This document shows positions 27,563 through 35,675 of a stretch of DNA of 64,000 nt, piece by piece. Where the stretch lies: positions 62,001 through 126,000 of the forward strand of contig NZ_CAMFHB010000014.1 of the NCBI RefSeq assembly GCF_945952055.1, written 5' to 3'. Made by a program: the position numbers and the translations under genes. Origin of the DNA: an uncultured Alsobacter sp. Lineage in GTDB: Bacteria; Pseudomonadota; Alphaproteobacteria; Rhizobiales; Beijerinckiaceae. Each line of letters begins with the position of its first letter. Position 1 is the stretch's first letter. Under the pieces are notes generated by a model. The model was given only the letters and a program-made list of their open reading frames with translations, was not told the origin of the DNA and ran no database searches.

Positions 27563-28582
27563 TCAGCGCACGCCGTCCAGAAGCGCGGCGCGGACGTTCT
27601 GGACGAACGACCGCGTGCTGTCGGCGAGGTCGTGGCGCGTCGCGAAAGCCCGGCAGCGCTCACGCGGGATGGTCAGGGCCGAGAGTGCGGCCATGCGCAG
27701 GTCGTCCGACAGGACGCCGCAGCCCGAGCCCTGCAGGATCTCGCGGGGCCCGGTCACGGGAAAGGCCGCGACGGGCACGCCCGCGGCGAGGGCTTCCAGC
27801 AGCACGAGGCCGTAGGTGTCGGTGCGGCTGGGAAAGACGAAGGCGTCCGCCGACGCGTAGACGTCGGCGAGATCCTGCCCGGTCCGCAGGCCGAGGAAGA
27901 CCGCGCGCGGGAAGCGCGCCGCGAGCTCGGCCCGCGCCGGGCCCTCGCCCACCACGACCTTGGTGCCGGGCAGGTCGAGCGACAGGAAGGCCTCGATGTT
28001 CTTCTCGACCGCGACCCGCGCGACGCACAGGAAGATCGGGCGCGGCAGGTGCATCAGGCCCGGCCGGCCCGTGCCGAAGCTCTGCACCGGGACACCGCGC
28101 TTCCACAGCACGAGCCGCTGGAACCCGCGGGCGGCCAGTTCGCCCTGCAGCGCGGGGGTGGCCACCATCGTCGCCGCGGCGGCGTTGTGGAAGCGCCGAA
28201 GCCACGCGTAGCTCGCGCCGAGCGGGACCGGCAACCGCGCCGCGAGGTACTCGGGATAGCGCGTGTGATAGCAGGTGGTGAACGGGATCCCGTTCTGCAG
28301 GCAGTAGCGGCGCACCATGTAGCCGATCGGGCCCTCGGTCGCGATGTGGATCGCGTTGGGGCGCGCCGCCTCGATGGCCCCGGCGACGGCGGAGGGCGCT
28401 GCAATCGCCAGCCGGATCTCCGGATAGCTCGGCATCGGCACGGAGCGGAACGGCTCCGGCGTGAGCGGGAGGATCTCGGCGCCATGGCGCGGGGCCTCGT
28501 CGGCCAGCGCCTCGAGGGTGCGGACCACGCCATTGACCTGCGGGCGCCAGGCATCGGTGGCCACCAGGATGCGAAACGGCAT
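27563..28582 (-). CDS. GT4-family glycosyltransferase (Agt/MgtA-like lipid glycosyltransferase)
   Basis: A 339-residue GT-B enzyme. The N-terminal motif ATDAWRPQVNGVVRTLEAL, the segment IHIATEGPIGYMVRRYC, CYHTRYPEYLAARLP and the donor-binding block FPSRTDTYGLVLLEALAAG are as in the GT4 group that contains PimB/MgtA-like and agrobacterial diacylglycerol glycosyltransferases; in this subgroup the first Glu of E-x7-E is Asp. It would transfer a sugar from a nucleotide donor to a lipid such as diacylglycerol. The start at 28582 matches family N termini; 28663, behind AGGGTG, would add 27 residues. It is convergent to the PlcP-like gene, whose product diacylglycerol would be its substrate, an inference from context. 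Confidence 0.8.
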   Translation of the reverse strand: MPFRILVATDAWRPQVNGVVRTLEALADEAPRHGAEILPLTPEPFRSVPMPSYPEIRLAIAAPSAVAGAIEAARPNAIHIATEGPIGYMVRRYCLQNGIPFTTCYHTRYPEYLAARLPVPLGASYAWLRRFHNAAAATMVATPALQGELAARGFQRLVLWKRGVPVQSFGTGRPGLMHLPRPIFLCVARVAVEKNIEAFLSLDLPGTKVVVGEGPARAELAARFPRAVFLGLRTGQDLADVYASADAFVFPSRTDTYGLVLLEALAAGVPVAAFPVTGPREILQGSGCGVLSDDLRMAALSALTIPRERCRAFATRHDLADSTRSFVQNVRAALLDGVR

Positions 28583-28718
28583 CGCCGCGCCGCGCACCAG
28601 GTCGGACCCGACGGTGGGGGGGACGGAGAGAGCCGCCGAGAAGGGCTCGCGATTCTGCTGCATGCGGATGTCACCCTGCGGCTTCGAACCACCAAGACCC
28701 GATTTGCGCTGCGGTTTG

Positions 28719-28736
28719 ATGACAGTCCGCGCACGG
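28719..28736 (-). promoter_or_regulatory. Weak candidate Pho box before the GT4 gene
   Basis: Read on the minus strand: CCGTGCG, CGGA, CTGTCAT in 7-4-7 geometry. The second half-site is a perfect match to the PhoB consensus and the first matches in only three positions, so on its own this is weak; it gains weight from similar sites elsewhere in the island. Confidence 0.3.
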
Positions 28737-28750
28737 TTGTCTGTCGTCCG

Positions 28751-28806
28751 TGTCATGGCGCCGACGTCACGGCGCAGATGTCATGGCGGCGTCGCACGGC
28801 GCCGCT
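28751..28806 (+). repeat. Tandem 14-bp direct repeats upstream of the GT21 gene
   Basis: Units start at 28751 (TGTCATGGCGCCGA), 28765 (CGTCACGGCGCAGA), 28779 (TGTCATGGCGGCGT) and a degenerate 28793 (CGCACGGCGCCGCT). Each contains a GTCAT/C core, spaced 14 bp. They lie 104-159 bp before the GT21 start. The period differs from the 11 bp of a Pho box, so a different OmpR-like or unknown factor would be needed; chance repeat expansion is the alternative. Confidence 0.55.
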
Positions 28807-28909
28807 AGCCCTCACCCGGTCGGCACGGCACGCACGGAGCAGTCATGATCGCCTTCGTCCGCTACGATCTTCACCGATCGCCAGGACCGGCACGGAGCCG
28901 CGGGGACGC

Positions 28910-30124
28910 ATGAACGCCGTGGGACTTGTCCTCGGGCTCTTCGCGGCCGGGGCCCTTGCGGTGCAGCTCGTGTCCTGCCTCCTCGCAGGACGGCGCTGCA
29001 GGCCGCGCAACGGCCCTGCGCCCGCGACGGCGCTCGCGCCCATGACGCTCGTCAGGCCTGTTTGCGGGATCGACCACGACGCCGTGCGGACGCTCGGCAG
29101 CAGCTTCCACCTCGCGCACCCGGACTACGAGGTCGTCTTCTGCGCGGCGGACGCGGACGATCCGGTCCGGGGCCTCGTCGCGGACCTCGCCCGGCAGCAT
29201 CCCGGCGTGCCCTGCCGCATCCTCGTGGGTCGGGATCGCCATCCCCACAACCCGAAGCTGGACAATTGCGCCAAGGGGTGGGAGGCGGCCCGCCATGACT
29301 GGGTGGTGATGGCCGACAGCAACATCGTGCTGCCGCCCGACTACGCCGCGCGCATCGCGGCGGCGGAGGGCGAGGGGGTGGGGATGGTGAGTGCCCCTCC
29401 CGTCGGCAGCCATGCCGACGGGTTCTGGGCCATCGTGGAATGTGCCGTGCTCAACACCTATCAGGCGCGCATCCAGTATGCGGTCGACGCGCTGGGCATG
29501 GGTTTCGCGCAGGGCAAGACGCTGTCGCTGAGGCGGTCCGTCCTGGCGCGCGCGGGTGGGTATGCCGCGCTGGGCCGCGAGCCCGCCGAGGACGCCGCGG
29601 CGACCAAGGCGATCCGCGGCCTCGGGCTGCGGGTTCGCCTGGCCGCCCCACCCTGCGAGCAGCCGCTCGGCACGCGGCGCTGGCGGGACGTCTGGTCGCG
29701 ACAGGTGCGCTGGGCCAGGCTGCGACGGGCCACCTTCCCGCTCCTGTTCGCGCCGGAGATCCTGTCGGGCGGGCTGCTGCCGTTCCTGGCGATGCTCGGC
29801 GCGGCGCATGTGGCGGACGCCCCCGTGGCGGCCGTCGCCGTGCCATGGCTTTGCATCTGGTACGGCGCCGAGGCGGCGCTCGCGCGCGTCGCGGGATGGC
29901 CCCTGCACATCGCCACGCTTCCGGCGTGGATCGTGCGCGATCTCGCGATTCCGGCCGTCTGGGTGGCGGGCTTGTCGGGCCGGTCCTTCTCGTGGCGCGG
30001 GACCAGCGTCAGCATCGACGGCGCGGCAAAGCGCGCGGCGAGCATGACGATTGCGACACAGTTTGCCGTGGATTGTGACAGCCGGGCTGGAGAAGCAAGC
30101 AGGCTCGGCGAAGGAGTCTGGTGA
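28910..30124 (+). CDS. GT21-family glycosyltransferase (ceramide/diacylglycerol glucosyltransferase-like)
   Basis: A 404-residue membrane glycosyltransferase with an N-terminal helix (~4-26) and hydrophobic C-terminal segments (~275-370). The GT21 motifs are in order: D1 in CAADADDP (~81-84), D2 in MADSN (Asp136), D3 in REPAEDAA (Asp228) and the (Q/R)XXRW motif as QVRW (265-268). Spacing matches ceramide glucosyltransferases. In Mesorhizobium and Agrobacterium, GT21 enzymes are processive galactosyl/glucosyltransferases acting on diacylglycerol, ceramide or sterol. With PlcP-like and GT4 genes adjacent, synthesis of glycolipids is the likely role; the lipid acceptor is open. Confidence 0.87.
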   Translation: MNAVGLVLGLFAAGALAVQLVSCLLAGRRCRPRNGPAPATALAPMTLVRPVCGIDHDAVRTLGSSFHLAHPDYEVVFCAADADDPVRGLVADLARQHPGVPCRILVGRDRHPHNPKLDNCAKGWEAARHDWVVMADSNIVLPPDYAARIAAAEGEGVGMVSAPPVGSHADGFWAIVECAVLNTYQARIQYAVDALGMGFAQGKTLSLRRSVLARAGGYAALGREPAEDAAATKAIRGLGLRVRLAAPPCEQPLGTRRWRDVWSRQVRWARLRRATFPLLFAPEILSGGLLPFLAMLGAAHVADAPVAAVAVPWLCIWYGAEAALARVAGWPLHIATLPAWIVRDLAIPAVWVAGLSGRSFSWRGTSVSIDGAAKRAASMTIATQFAVDCDSRAGEASRLGEGVW

Positions 30125-30486
30125 TGAGTGACAAGTCAGCGCGCAAGTTCGAGAAGCTGCGCACCGCCTACGAGACGGCGCGGGAGGCTCGCAAGGCCGC
30201 GTCCGCGGCCACGCGAGAGCTCAGGACTTCGAACGGCGGCGTACTGACGGCCGCCGCGCTCGGCTCCAAGGCCGGCGTCAAGGCGGTCGAGGCCGAGCTG
30301 GACGCGCTGCGCCAGGAGCGTCGCGCGCTCAAGCGCTTGGCCGCCCATGCCGTCCGCCATGCGGACGACGGTGTGCCGGACGCGACCGCCGTCGCCAAGG
30401 CCGGCGCGAAGACGAAGGTGCAAGCGTCGCCGGAGGCCTCCGGCACGGAGCGCAAGGCCGACCGCCGGAAGGGCGGGAAAGCCTGA
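30124..30486 (+). CDS. Small basic coiled-coil protein of unknown function
   Basis: A 120-residue protein I do not recognise. It is rich in Ala, Lys, Arg and Glu. Residues ~2-35 and ~47-80 have heptad-like patterns suggesting a helical hairpin or coiled coil; the last ~35 residues are low-complexity and basic (ending RKADRRKGGKA). It has no signal peptide, membrane helix or cysteines. The ATG overlaps the stop of the GT21 gene (TGATG) and has AAGGAG seven bases upstream, a strong site, so it is translated in the same operon and is probably real. Neighbours suggest an accessory role at the membrane with the glycosyltransferase, but nothing direct shows this. Confidence 0.7.
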   Translation: MSDKSARKFEKLRTAYETAREARKAASAATRELRTSNGGVLTAAALGSKAGVKAVEAELDALRQERRALKRLAAHAVRHADDGVPDATAVAKAGAKTKVQASPEASGTERKADRRKGGKA

Positions 30487-30605
30487 GCCACCCGCCGGGC
30501 CGGTCTTGAGGATACGTGACGCACATAACGCTTGTATGACACGCGCGACGGTCGCAACGATGTCGGTCCGCTCCAGGGCTCGCCATCACGAGGATCGTTC
30601 TCGCC

Positions 30606-31622
30606 GTGTCCGTGCATGTTCGCTTCGATCGTTTCGTCACGCCCCGGGATGCCTTGGACGCCGTGCAGGGGCTGTGCGGCGTGGCAGGCAACCCGGTGCC
30701 GCTTCGCCCTCGGCTCAGGCTCCTCCGGTCCGAGGGCGCCCTGCTGCGCACCGCGGCCTGGTTGCCGCCCGGCCGGACGCGCGGCACCGTGCTGCTCCTG
30801 CAGGGTCGCGGTGACTTCATCGAGAAGTATTTCGAGGTGATCGCGGATCTCCTGGCGCGAGGCTTCGCCGTGGCCACGTTCGACTGGCGCGGGCAGGGCG
30901 GATCGCAGCGCCTTCTGCCCAATCCCGCGAAGGGCCACGTGGACGGCTTTGCCCGCTACGTCGGCGACGTCGCGACCGTCGTCGGCGATATCCTGACGGC
31001 CCTGCCGCGCCCCTGGACGGGCCTGGCGCACTCCATGGGTGCCGCCATTCTTCTGCATGCGCTAGTCCGGCGCGACGCCTCCCTGGACCGGGCCGTCCTG
31101 ACAGCACCCATGGTGGGGCTGTCACCCGCCCTGGCCCCGGTCGGCGCGCGCGCCCTCGCCTCGGCACTGGATTGGGCCGGATTGGGCACGGCGACGGTGC
31201 CGGGTCCGGCCCGGCGCGGACAGGCCGCGCCGGCGTTCCAGCCGGACAATTGGCTGACGTCCGATCCCGTGCGCTACCTGCGCTCCTACGACATCCTGAA
31301 GGAGGCGCCGCGGCTCGGGGTCGGCAAGCCGACCATCGGCTGGCTGAAGGCCGCCTACGACGGAATGGCGGGGTTGCGCGGCGAGGCTCTCGCGACGATC
31401 GACACGCCGATCCTCGTGGTCGCGGGCGACCGCGACCGGGTCACCCACACGCCCGCGGCCCTCGCGCTCGCACGGCGCATGCCGTCGGCCGAGGCCGTGG
31501 TGATCGAAGGCGCGGCGCACGACGTGATGATGGAACGCGACGCGCTGCGGGATCGGTTCTGGACCGCGTTCGACGGCTTCACGGCGCAGCGCAGGACACC
31601 GCTCGCGACAGGAAGCCGCTGA
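30606..31622 (+). CDS. Alpha/beta hydrolase, lysophospholipase-like
   Basis: A 338-residue serine hydrolase. The oxyanion segment LLLQGRGDFIEKY, the strand FDWRGQGGS, the nucleophile elbow LAHSMGAA, the catalytic Asp in VVAGDRDRV and His in IEGAAHDVMME match the PldB/lysophospholipase L2 group. It has no signal peptide, so it acts in the cytoplasm, perhaps on lysophospholipids or monoacylglycerols produced during lipid turnover. The start is GTG at 30606 with only a weak upstream GAGG. Its 3' end overlaps the convergent phnN gene by 44 bp. With the CdsA-like and CDP-alcohol transferase genes nearby the region recalls the E. coli ynbABC group. Confidence 0.83.
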   Translation: MSVHVRFDRFVTPRDALDAVQGLCGVAGNPVPLRPRLRLLRSEGALLRTAAWLPPGRTRGTVLLLQGRGDFIEKYFEVIADLLARGFAVATFDWRGQGGSQRLLPNPAKGHVDGFARYVGDVATVVGDILTALPRPWTGLAHSMGAAILLHALVRRDASLDRAVLTAPMVGLSPALAPVGARALASALDWAGLGTATVPGPARRGQAAPAFQPDNWLTSDPVRYLRSYDILKEAPRLGVGKPTIGWLKAAYDGMAGLRGEALATIDTPILVVAGDRDRVTHTPAALALARRMPSAEAVVIEGAAHDVMMERDALRDRFWTAFDGFTAQRRTPLATGSR

Positions 31623-32154
31623 GTTTCGCGGCGGCGACGACGGGATCCCCCACGTTCTCGATGACGAGATCGGGGATGAGCACCTCGATTGCCGGAGCGT
31701 CCCTTCCCACGCGCTGGGCGGTGTCGGCGTCCCGCCCGCGCGCGGCGACGCGGCGCGCCAGTTCCTCGACGGGAGCGGTCACGAGCACGACGGCGACGTT
31801 GGCAAATCGGCATCGCGCGTCGTCCACGACACTGCGCGAGACATTGGCGACGACGGTCCTGCCCTGGCGCAAGTCGTCCACGATCGTGCCGGGCAAGGCG
31901 TAGCCGAGACCATGGGCCTTCCATGCCAGCGGAAACACCCGGTCGGCGAAGGCCGCTTCGAACGCGGGCTCGTCGATCGTGTCGTGATCTTCGTGGGCGC
32001 CGGACGCCCGGGTGACCAGGCGGCGGGCGAACGTGACGTCGGTCCTGCCGCCGAGCGCGCGGGCGGCCAGCCGCATCAGCGTGTCCTTGCCGGCGCCGCT
32101 CGGGCCGACGACCAGGACGAGCCTGCCCCGGCGCGTGGTGCCGTCAGGCGACAC
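31579..32154 (-). CDS. phnN: Ribose 1,5-bisphosphate phosphokinase
   Basis: A 191-residue kinase of the guanylate-kinase fold. The P-loop is VVGPSGAGKDTL; RLVTRAS, FPLAWKAHGLGYALP and VSRSVVDDAR match PhnN. It phosphorylates ribose 1,5-bisphosphate to PRPP, closing the salvage of the ribose moiety left after C-P bond cleavage. The GTG start overlaps the phnM stop region by 11 bases and has GAGGG six bases upstream. It is the last gene of the phn operon; its 3' end overlaps the convergent hydrolase gene. Confidence 0.93.
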   Translation of the reverse strand: MSPDGTTRRGRLVLVVGPSGAGKDTLMRLAARALGGRTDVTFARRLVTRASGAHEDHDTIDEPAFEAAFADRVFPLAWKAHGLGYALPGTIVDDLRQGRTVVANVSRSVVDDARCRFANVAVVLVTAPVEELARRVAARGRDADTAQRVGRDAPAIEVLIPDLVIENVGDPVVAAAKLSGFLSRAVSCAAP

Positions 32155-33289
32155 GCCGGCCCTCGCGCCACACGGCCCGCACCACGGGCGTGGTGGTCTC
32201 GCGCACCCGGACGAAGTCGGCGCGCAGACCCGCCTCGATCCGCCCCCGGTCGCCGAGCCCCGCGGACCGGGCGGGATTGTCGGTCACGGTCGCGACGGCG
32301 TCGTTCAGCGCGATGGCAGGGACCCTTCGCGCGAGGTCGAAGGCGGCGTGGATCAGGCTGCCCGGCACGTAGTCGGACGAGAAGATGTCGAGAAGTCCCT
32401 GCCGGGCGAGATCCTCGGCGGCGACGTTGCCGGAATGGGATCCACCACGCACGAGATTGGGCGCTCCCATCAGCACGCCGATCCCCGCCTCGTGCGAGGC
32501 CCGCGCCGCCTCCACCGTGGTGGGGAACTCGGCGATGCTGACACCGTCGGCCACCGACTCCTCCACATGGTCCAGCGTGGCGTCGTCGTGGCTGGCCAGC
32601 GCGACGCCGTTGGCCTTGGCGAACGAGACCAGGCTGCGGCGGTTCGAGGCGGACCATTGTTCGTGCTGGCGCAGGCGCCGGTCGATGAGAGCCTGCAATT
32701 CGGCCTCGGTGAGGCTCGTCTTGCCCCGGTAGTAGACGAGGAATTTCTCGACGTCGCGGAACTGCCGCTGGCCCGGCGTGTGGTCCATCAAGGACATGAG
32801 ATGCACGGGGCGTTTGTGCGTGAAGCTCTGCGTCGCCTCGATGACGTCCGGCGCGCAGAGTTCGCAGCGCAGGTGGGTGAGATGCTCGGCCCTCAGGAGC
32901 CCCTGGTCCTTCGCTTCGTCGAGCGCGGCGGCGAGCACCTCGAGATTGCTCGTCACGTCGTCGCGGCGATCCTCCTGCCCGGCGCGCAGGCTGTCGAACA
33001 CGGTGGTGATGCCGGACGCGGCGATCTGGGCGTCGTAGGCCAGCACGGCCGAGATGGGCGGCCACTTGACCGCCGGGCGCGGCGTGTAGTGGAGCTCGAG
33101 ATGATCGGTATGGAGTTCGACGAGACCGGGAATGAGGGTGTCGCCCTCGACGTCGAAGCCGCGCTCCGGCGCGCGCCCCTCCCCCGTCTCCGCGATCCGG
33201 CCGTCGGCCACGGCCAGCCATCCGGCCTCGACAACCCGGTCGCGCAGGACGAGGCGGGCGTTCTCGATGACGAAGGCGCGGGGTTCCAT
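32144..33289 (-). CDS. phnM: Alpha-D-ribose 1-methylphosphonate 5-triphosphate diphosphatase
   Basis: A 381-residue amidohydrolase-fold enzyme that removes pyrophosphate from the 5-triphosphate ribose phosphonate intermediate. The metal site HTDHLELHYTPRP follows PGLVELH, and GVALASHDDAT, GAPNLVRGGSHSGN and IFSSDYVPGSL are PhnM blocks with further metal ligands. GAGG lies seven bases before the ATG. It follows phnL by nine bases and overlaps phnN. Confidence 0.95.
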   Translation of the reverse strand: MEPRAFVIENARLVLRDRVVEAGWLAVADGRIAETGEGRAPERGFDVEGDTLIPGLVELHTDHLELHYTPRPAVKWPPISAVLAYDAQIAASGITTVFDSLRAGQEDRRDDVTSNLEVLAAALDEAKDQGLLRAEHLTHLRCELCAPDVIEATQSFTHKRPVHLMSLMDHTPGQRQFRDVEKFLVYYRGKTSLTEAELQALIDRRLRQHEQWSASNRRSLVSFAKANGVALASHDDATLDHVEESVADGVSIAEFPTTVEAARASHEAGIGVLMGAPNLVRGGSHSGNVAAEDLARQGLLDIFSSDYVPGSLIHAAFDLARRVPAIALNDAVATVTDNPARSAGLGDRGRIEAGLRADFVRVRETTTPVVRAVWREGRRVA

Positions 33290-33298
33290 GGCTTGTCC

Positions 33299-34009
33299 TC
33301 AGGCGGCGGATGCAAAGCGGGTGACGTCGACGATCCGGTCCGCGACACGGTCGCGCACGTCCTCGTCGTGGAAGATGCCGAGGATGGCGACGCCCCGGTC
33401 CTTCTTCTCCCGGATCAGGTCGACCACGGCCGCGCGGTTGCGCGCGTCGAGCGACGCGGTCGGCTCGTCCAGGAGCAGGATGGGATGGTCGGCGACGAAG
33501 CCCCGGGCGATGTTCACCCGCTGCTGCTCGCCTCCCGAGAAGGTCGCCGGCGGCAGTGTCCACAGACGCTCGGGCACGTTGAGCCGGGCGAGGAGTGTAC
33601 GAGCCCGCGTGGCGGCGTCGTCTGGCACGAAACCCTGCTCAACGGCGGCCTGGATCACCACGTCCAGTGCCGGGACGCGCGGGATGACCCGAAGGAACTG
33701 GCTGACATAGCCGATGGTCGTGCGGCGCAGGCGGATGATGCGGCGCGGCTCGGCGGTCGCGACGTCGACGATCTCGTCCGGCTCGCGGACGAGGACATGG
33801 CCCTCGTCGCAGCGGTAGTTGCCGTAGGCGATCTTCAGGAGGGACGACTTGCCGGCGCCGGAGGGTCCGCCCAGCACGACGCATTCCCCGGGCAGGACGC
33901 GGACTGTGACGCCGTGCACGACGGGCAGGCGGAGGCCGCCCTGCAGATGCATGGTGAAGGTCTTGCCCACGGCCTCGAGGGCGAGGGCCGGTGCGGGATT
34001 CGCGGCCAT
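33299..34009 (-). CDS. phnL: C-P lyase subunit, ABC-type ATPase PhnL
   Basis: A 236-residue ATPase-like protein with Walker [12 protein letters not shown], signature [14 protein letters not shown] and Walker [13 protein letters not shown]. PhnL and PhnK are ABC ATPases that bind the C-P lyase core rather than a membrane transporter. I chose the ATG at 34009 (AGG seven bases upstream) rather than a GTG at 34015 that lacks spacing to a ribosome site. It lies two bases after the phnK stop. Confidence 0.94.
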   Translation of the reverse strand: MAANPAPALALEAVGKTFTMHLQGGLRLPVVHGVTVRVLPGECVVLGGPSGAGKSSLLKIAYGNYRCDEGHVLVREPDEIVDVATAEPRRIIRLRRTTIGYVSQFLRVIPRVPALDVVIQAAVEQGFVPDDAATRARTLLARLNVPERLWTLPPATFSGGEQQRVNIARGFVADHPILLLDEPTASLDARNRAAVVDLIREKKDRGVAILGIFHDEDVRDRVADRIVDVTRFASAA

Positions 34010-34011
34010 GG

Positions 34012-34791
34012 TCACACCTGCAGGACGGAGGAGACGAGGAGCTGCGTGTAGGGTTCGCGCGGATCGTCGAGCACCTGGTCGGTGAGACCCGTCTCGATCA
34101 CCGTGCCGTGGCGCATGACCATGATCCGGTGCGACAGCAGCCGAGCCACGGCGAGGTCATGAGTGACGATCACGACCGAGAGACCCAGATCCGCGACGAG
34201 GCCGCGCAGGAGGTCGAGCAGGCGGGCCTGGACGGACACGTCGAGGCCGCCGGTGGGCTCGTCCATGAACACGAGCCGCGGGTGCGTCACCAGGTTGCGC
34301 GCGATCTGCAGTCGCTGGCGCATGCCCCCGGAAAAGGAGCGCGGCGCGTCGTCGATGCGACCCGCGTCGATCTCGACCCGGCCGAGCCAATCGACGGCCG
34401 TGTGGCGGATGTGCCCGTAGTGCCGCTGGCCGACGGCCATCAGGCGCTCGCCCACGTTGGCGCCCGCCGACACCGTCATGCGCAAGCCCTGGGCCGGGTC
34501 CTGGTGCACGAAGCCCCAGTCCGTGCGCAGCAGGAAGCGACGCTCCGCGTCCGACAGCGCGAAGACGTCGCGCATGACCCCATCGCGCATGCGGTAGTGA
34601 ATTTCGCCCGTGGTCGGGGCGAGCTGTGTCGACAGGACGTTGAGAAGGGTCGACTTGCCCGAGCCCGACTCGCCGACGACGGCCAGCACTTCGCCGGCAT
34701 GGATGTCGAAGGAGACGTCGCGGCAGCCGGTACGGGCGCCGTAGCTCTTGCCGAGCCTGCGGACAGACAGGAGCGGGAGATCCTGGGTCAT
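34012..34791 (-). CDS. phnK: C-P lyase subunit, ABC-type ATPase PhnK
   Basis: A 259-residue ATPase: Walker [23 protein letters not shown] after the Q-loop, signature [16 protein letters not shown], Walker [13 protein letters not shown] and H-loop [31 protein letters not shown] is the PhnK-specific insert. In the C-P lyase complex PhnK docks on the PhnGHIJ core. Start and phnJ stop overlap by four bases. Confidence 0.95.
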   Translation of the reverse strand: MTQDLPLLSVRRLGKSYGARTGCRDVSFDIHAGEVLAVVGESGSGKSTLLNVLSTQLAPTTGEIHYRMRDGVMRDVFALSDAERRFLLRTDWGFVHQDPAQGLRMTVSAGANVGERLMAVGQRHYGHIRHTAVDWLGRVEIDAGRIDDAPRSFSGGMRQRLQIARNLVTHPRLVFMDEPTGGLDVSVQARLLDLLRGLVADLGLSVVIVTHDLAVARLLSHRIMVMRHGTVIETGLTDQVLDDPREPYTQLLVSSVLQV

Positions 34792-35675
34792 GCGGCGGAT
34801 CCTTCGCGGGGGGTGGACAGGTCGCCGCGGTGACCTTGCTCCTGGCGCGTGCCGCAGTGATCCGTGTCGGAGCACACGAACATGCGCCCGCCGCGATCGT
34901 CCAGGACCACCTCGTCGAGATAGACGCCGTGCGCACCGCACAGCGCGCAAGGCTTGTCGAAGCGGTTGACTTCGAAGGGGTGGTCCTCGAAATCGAGCGA
35001 CACCACCCGCGTGTACGGCGGCACCGCGTAGATGCGCTTCTCGCGTCCGGCGCCGAAGAGCTGGAGGGCCGGCGACATGTGCATTTTCGGGTTGTCGAAC
35101 TTCGGCGTGGGCGAAGGATCCATCAGGTAGCGGCCGGCAACCCTGACGGGATAGGCATAGGTCGTGGCGATGTGGCCGTGTCGCGCGATGTCCTCGTAGA
35201 GCTTCACGTGCATGAGGCCGTACTCCTCCAGCGCGTGCATCGTGCGGGTCTCGGTCTCGCGCGGCTCGAGGAAGCGCAGCGGCTCGGGAATCGGCACCTG
35301 GTAGACCAGGATCTGGCCGTCGGTGAGTGGCGCCTCCGGGATGCGGTGGCGCGTCTGGATGATCGTCGCGTCCGCCGTCGCGGTCGTGGTCGCCACGCCG
35401 GCCGTCCGCGCGAAGAAGGCACGGATCGACACGGCGTTGGTGGTGTCGTCGGAGCCCTGGTCGATGACCTTGAGGACGTCCTGCGGCCCGATGACCGAGG
35501 CGGTCACCTGCACGCCGCCGGTTCCCCAGCCATAGGGCATCGGCATCTCGCGGGAGGCGAATGGCACCTGGTAGCCGGGGATCGCGATCGCCTTCAGGAT
35601 CGCGCGGCGGATCATCCGCTTCGTCTGCTCGTCGAGATAGGCGAAGTTGTAGCCGGTGAGCGTCGGCGCGTTCAT
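34788..35675 (-). CDS. phnJ: C-P lyase catalytic subunit (radical SAM)
   Basis: A 295-residue enzyme that cleaves the C-P bond of ribose 1-phosphonate 5-phosphate to give ribose 1,2-cyclic phosphate 5-phosphate and a hydrocarbon. The cysteines for the iron-sulfur cluster and the catalytic thiyl are Cys243, Cys246, Cys268 and Cys274 (CALC, then CSDTDHC), with the same spacing as the E. coli protein. NFAYLDEQTKRMIRR and MPYGWGTGGVQ are N-terminal family blocks. The start (35675) overlaps the phnI stop. Confidence 0.96.
   Translation of the reverse strand: MNAPTLTGYNFAYLDEQTKRMIRRAILKAIAIPGYQVPFASREMPMPYGWGTGGVQVTASVIGPQDVLKVIDQGSDDTTNAVSIRAFFARTAGVATTTATADATIIQTRHRIPEAPLTDGQILVYQVPIPEPLRFLEPRETETRTMHALEEYGLMHVKLYEDIARHGHIATTYAYPVRVAGRYLMDPSPTPKFDNPKMHMSPALQLFGAGREKRIYAVPPYTRVVSLDFEDHPFEVNRFDKPCALCGAHGVYLDEVVLDDRGGRMFVCSDTDHCGTRQEQGHRGDLSTPREGSAA

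Larger units (their letters stand above)
28583..28909. promoter_or_regulatory. Divergent promoter region between GT4 and GT21 genes
   Basis: A 327-bp gap (247 bp if the longer GT4 start is real) holding promoters for both glycosyltransferases. On the minus strand a perfect PhoB half-site CTGTCAT (28725-28719) has a weak partner CCGTGCG four bases upstream (28736-28730). On the plus strand three to four tandem 14-bp units occupy 28751-28806. No coding sequence or RNA gene was recognised. Confidence 0.5.

Noticed and set aside
28751-28792. The GTCAT repeats before GT21 as a Pho box
   Set aside because: Their period is 14 bp, not the 11 bp required for PhoB half-sites, so I list them as a separate repeat.
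30606-31622. Lysophospholipase-like gene as part of the phn operon
   Set aside because: It is on the opposite strand and convergent to phnN.
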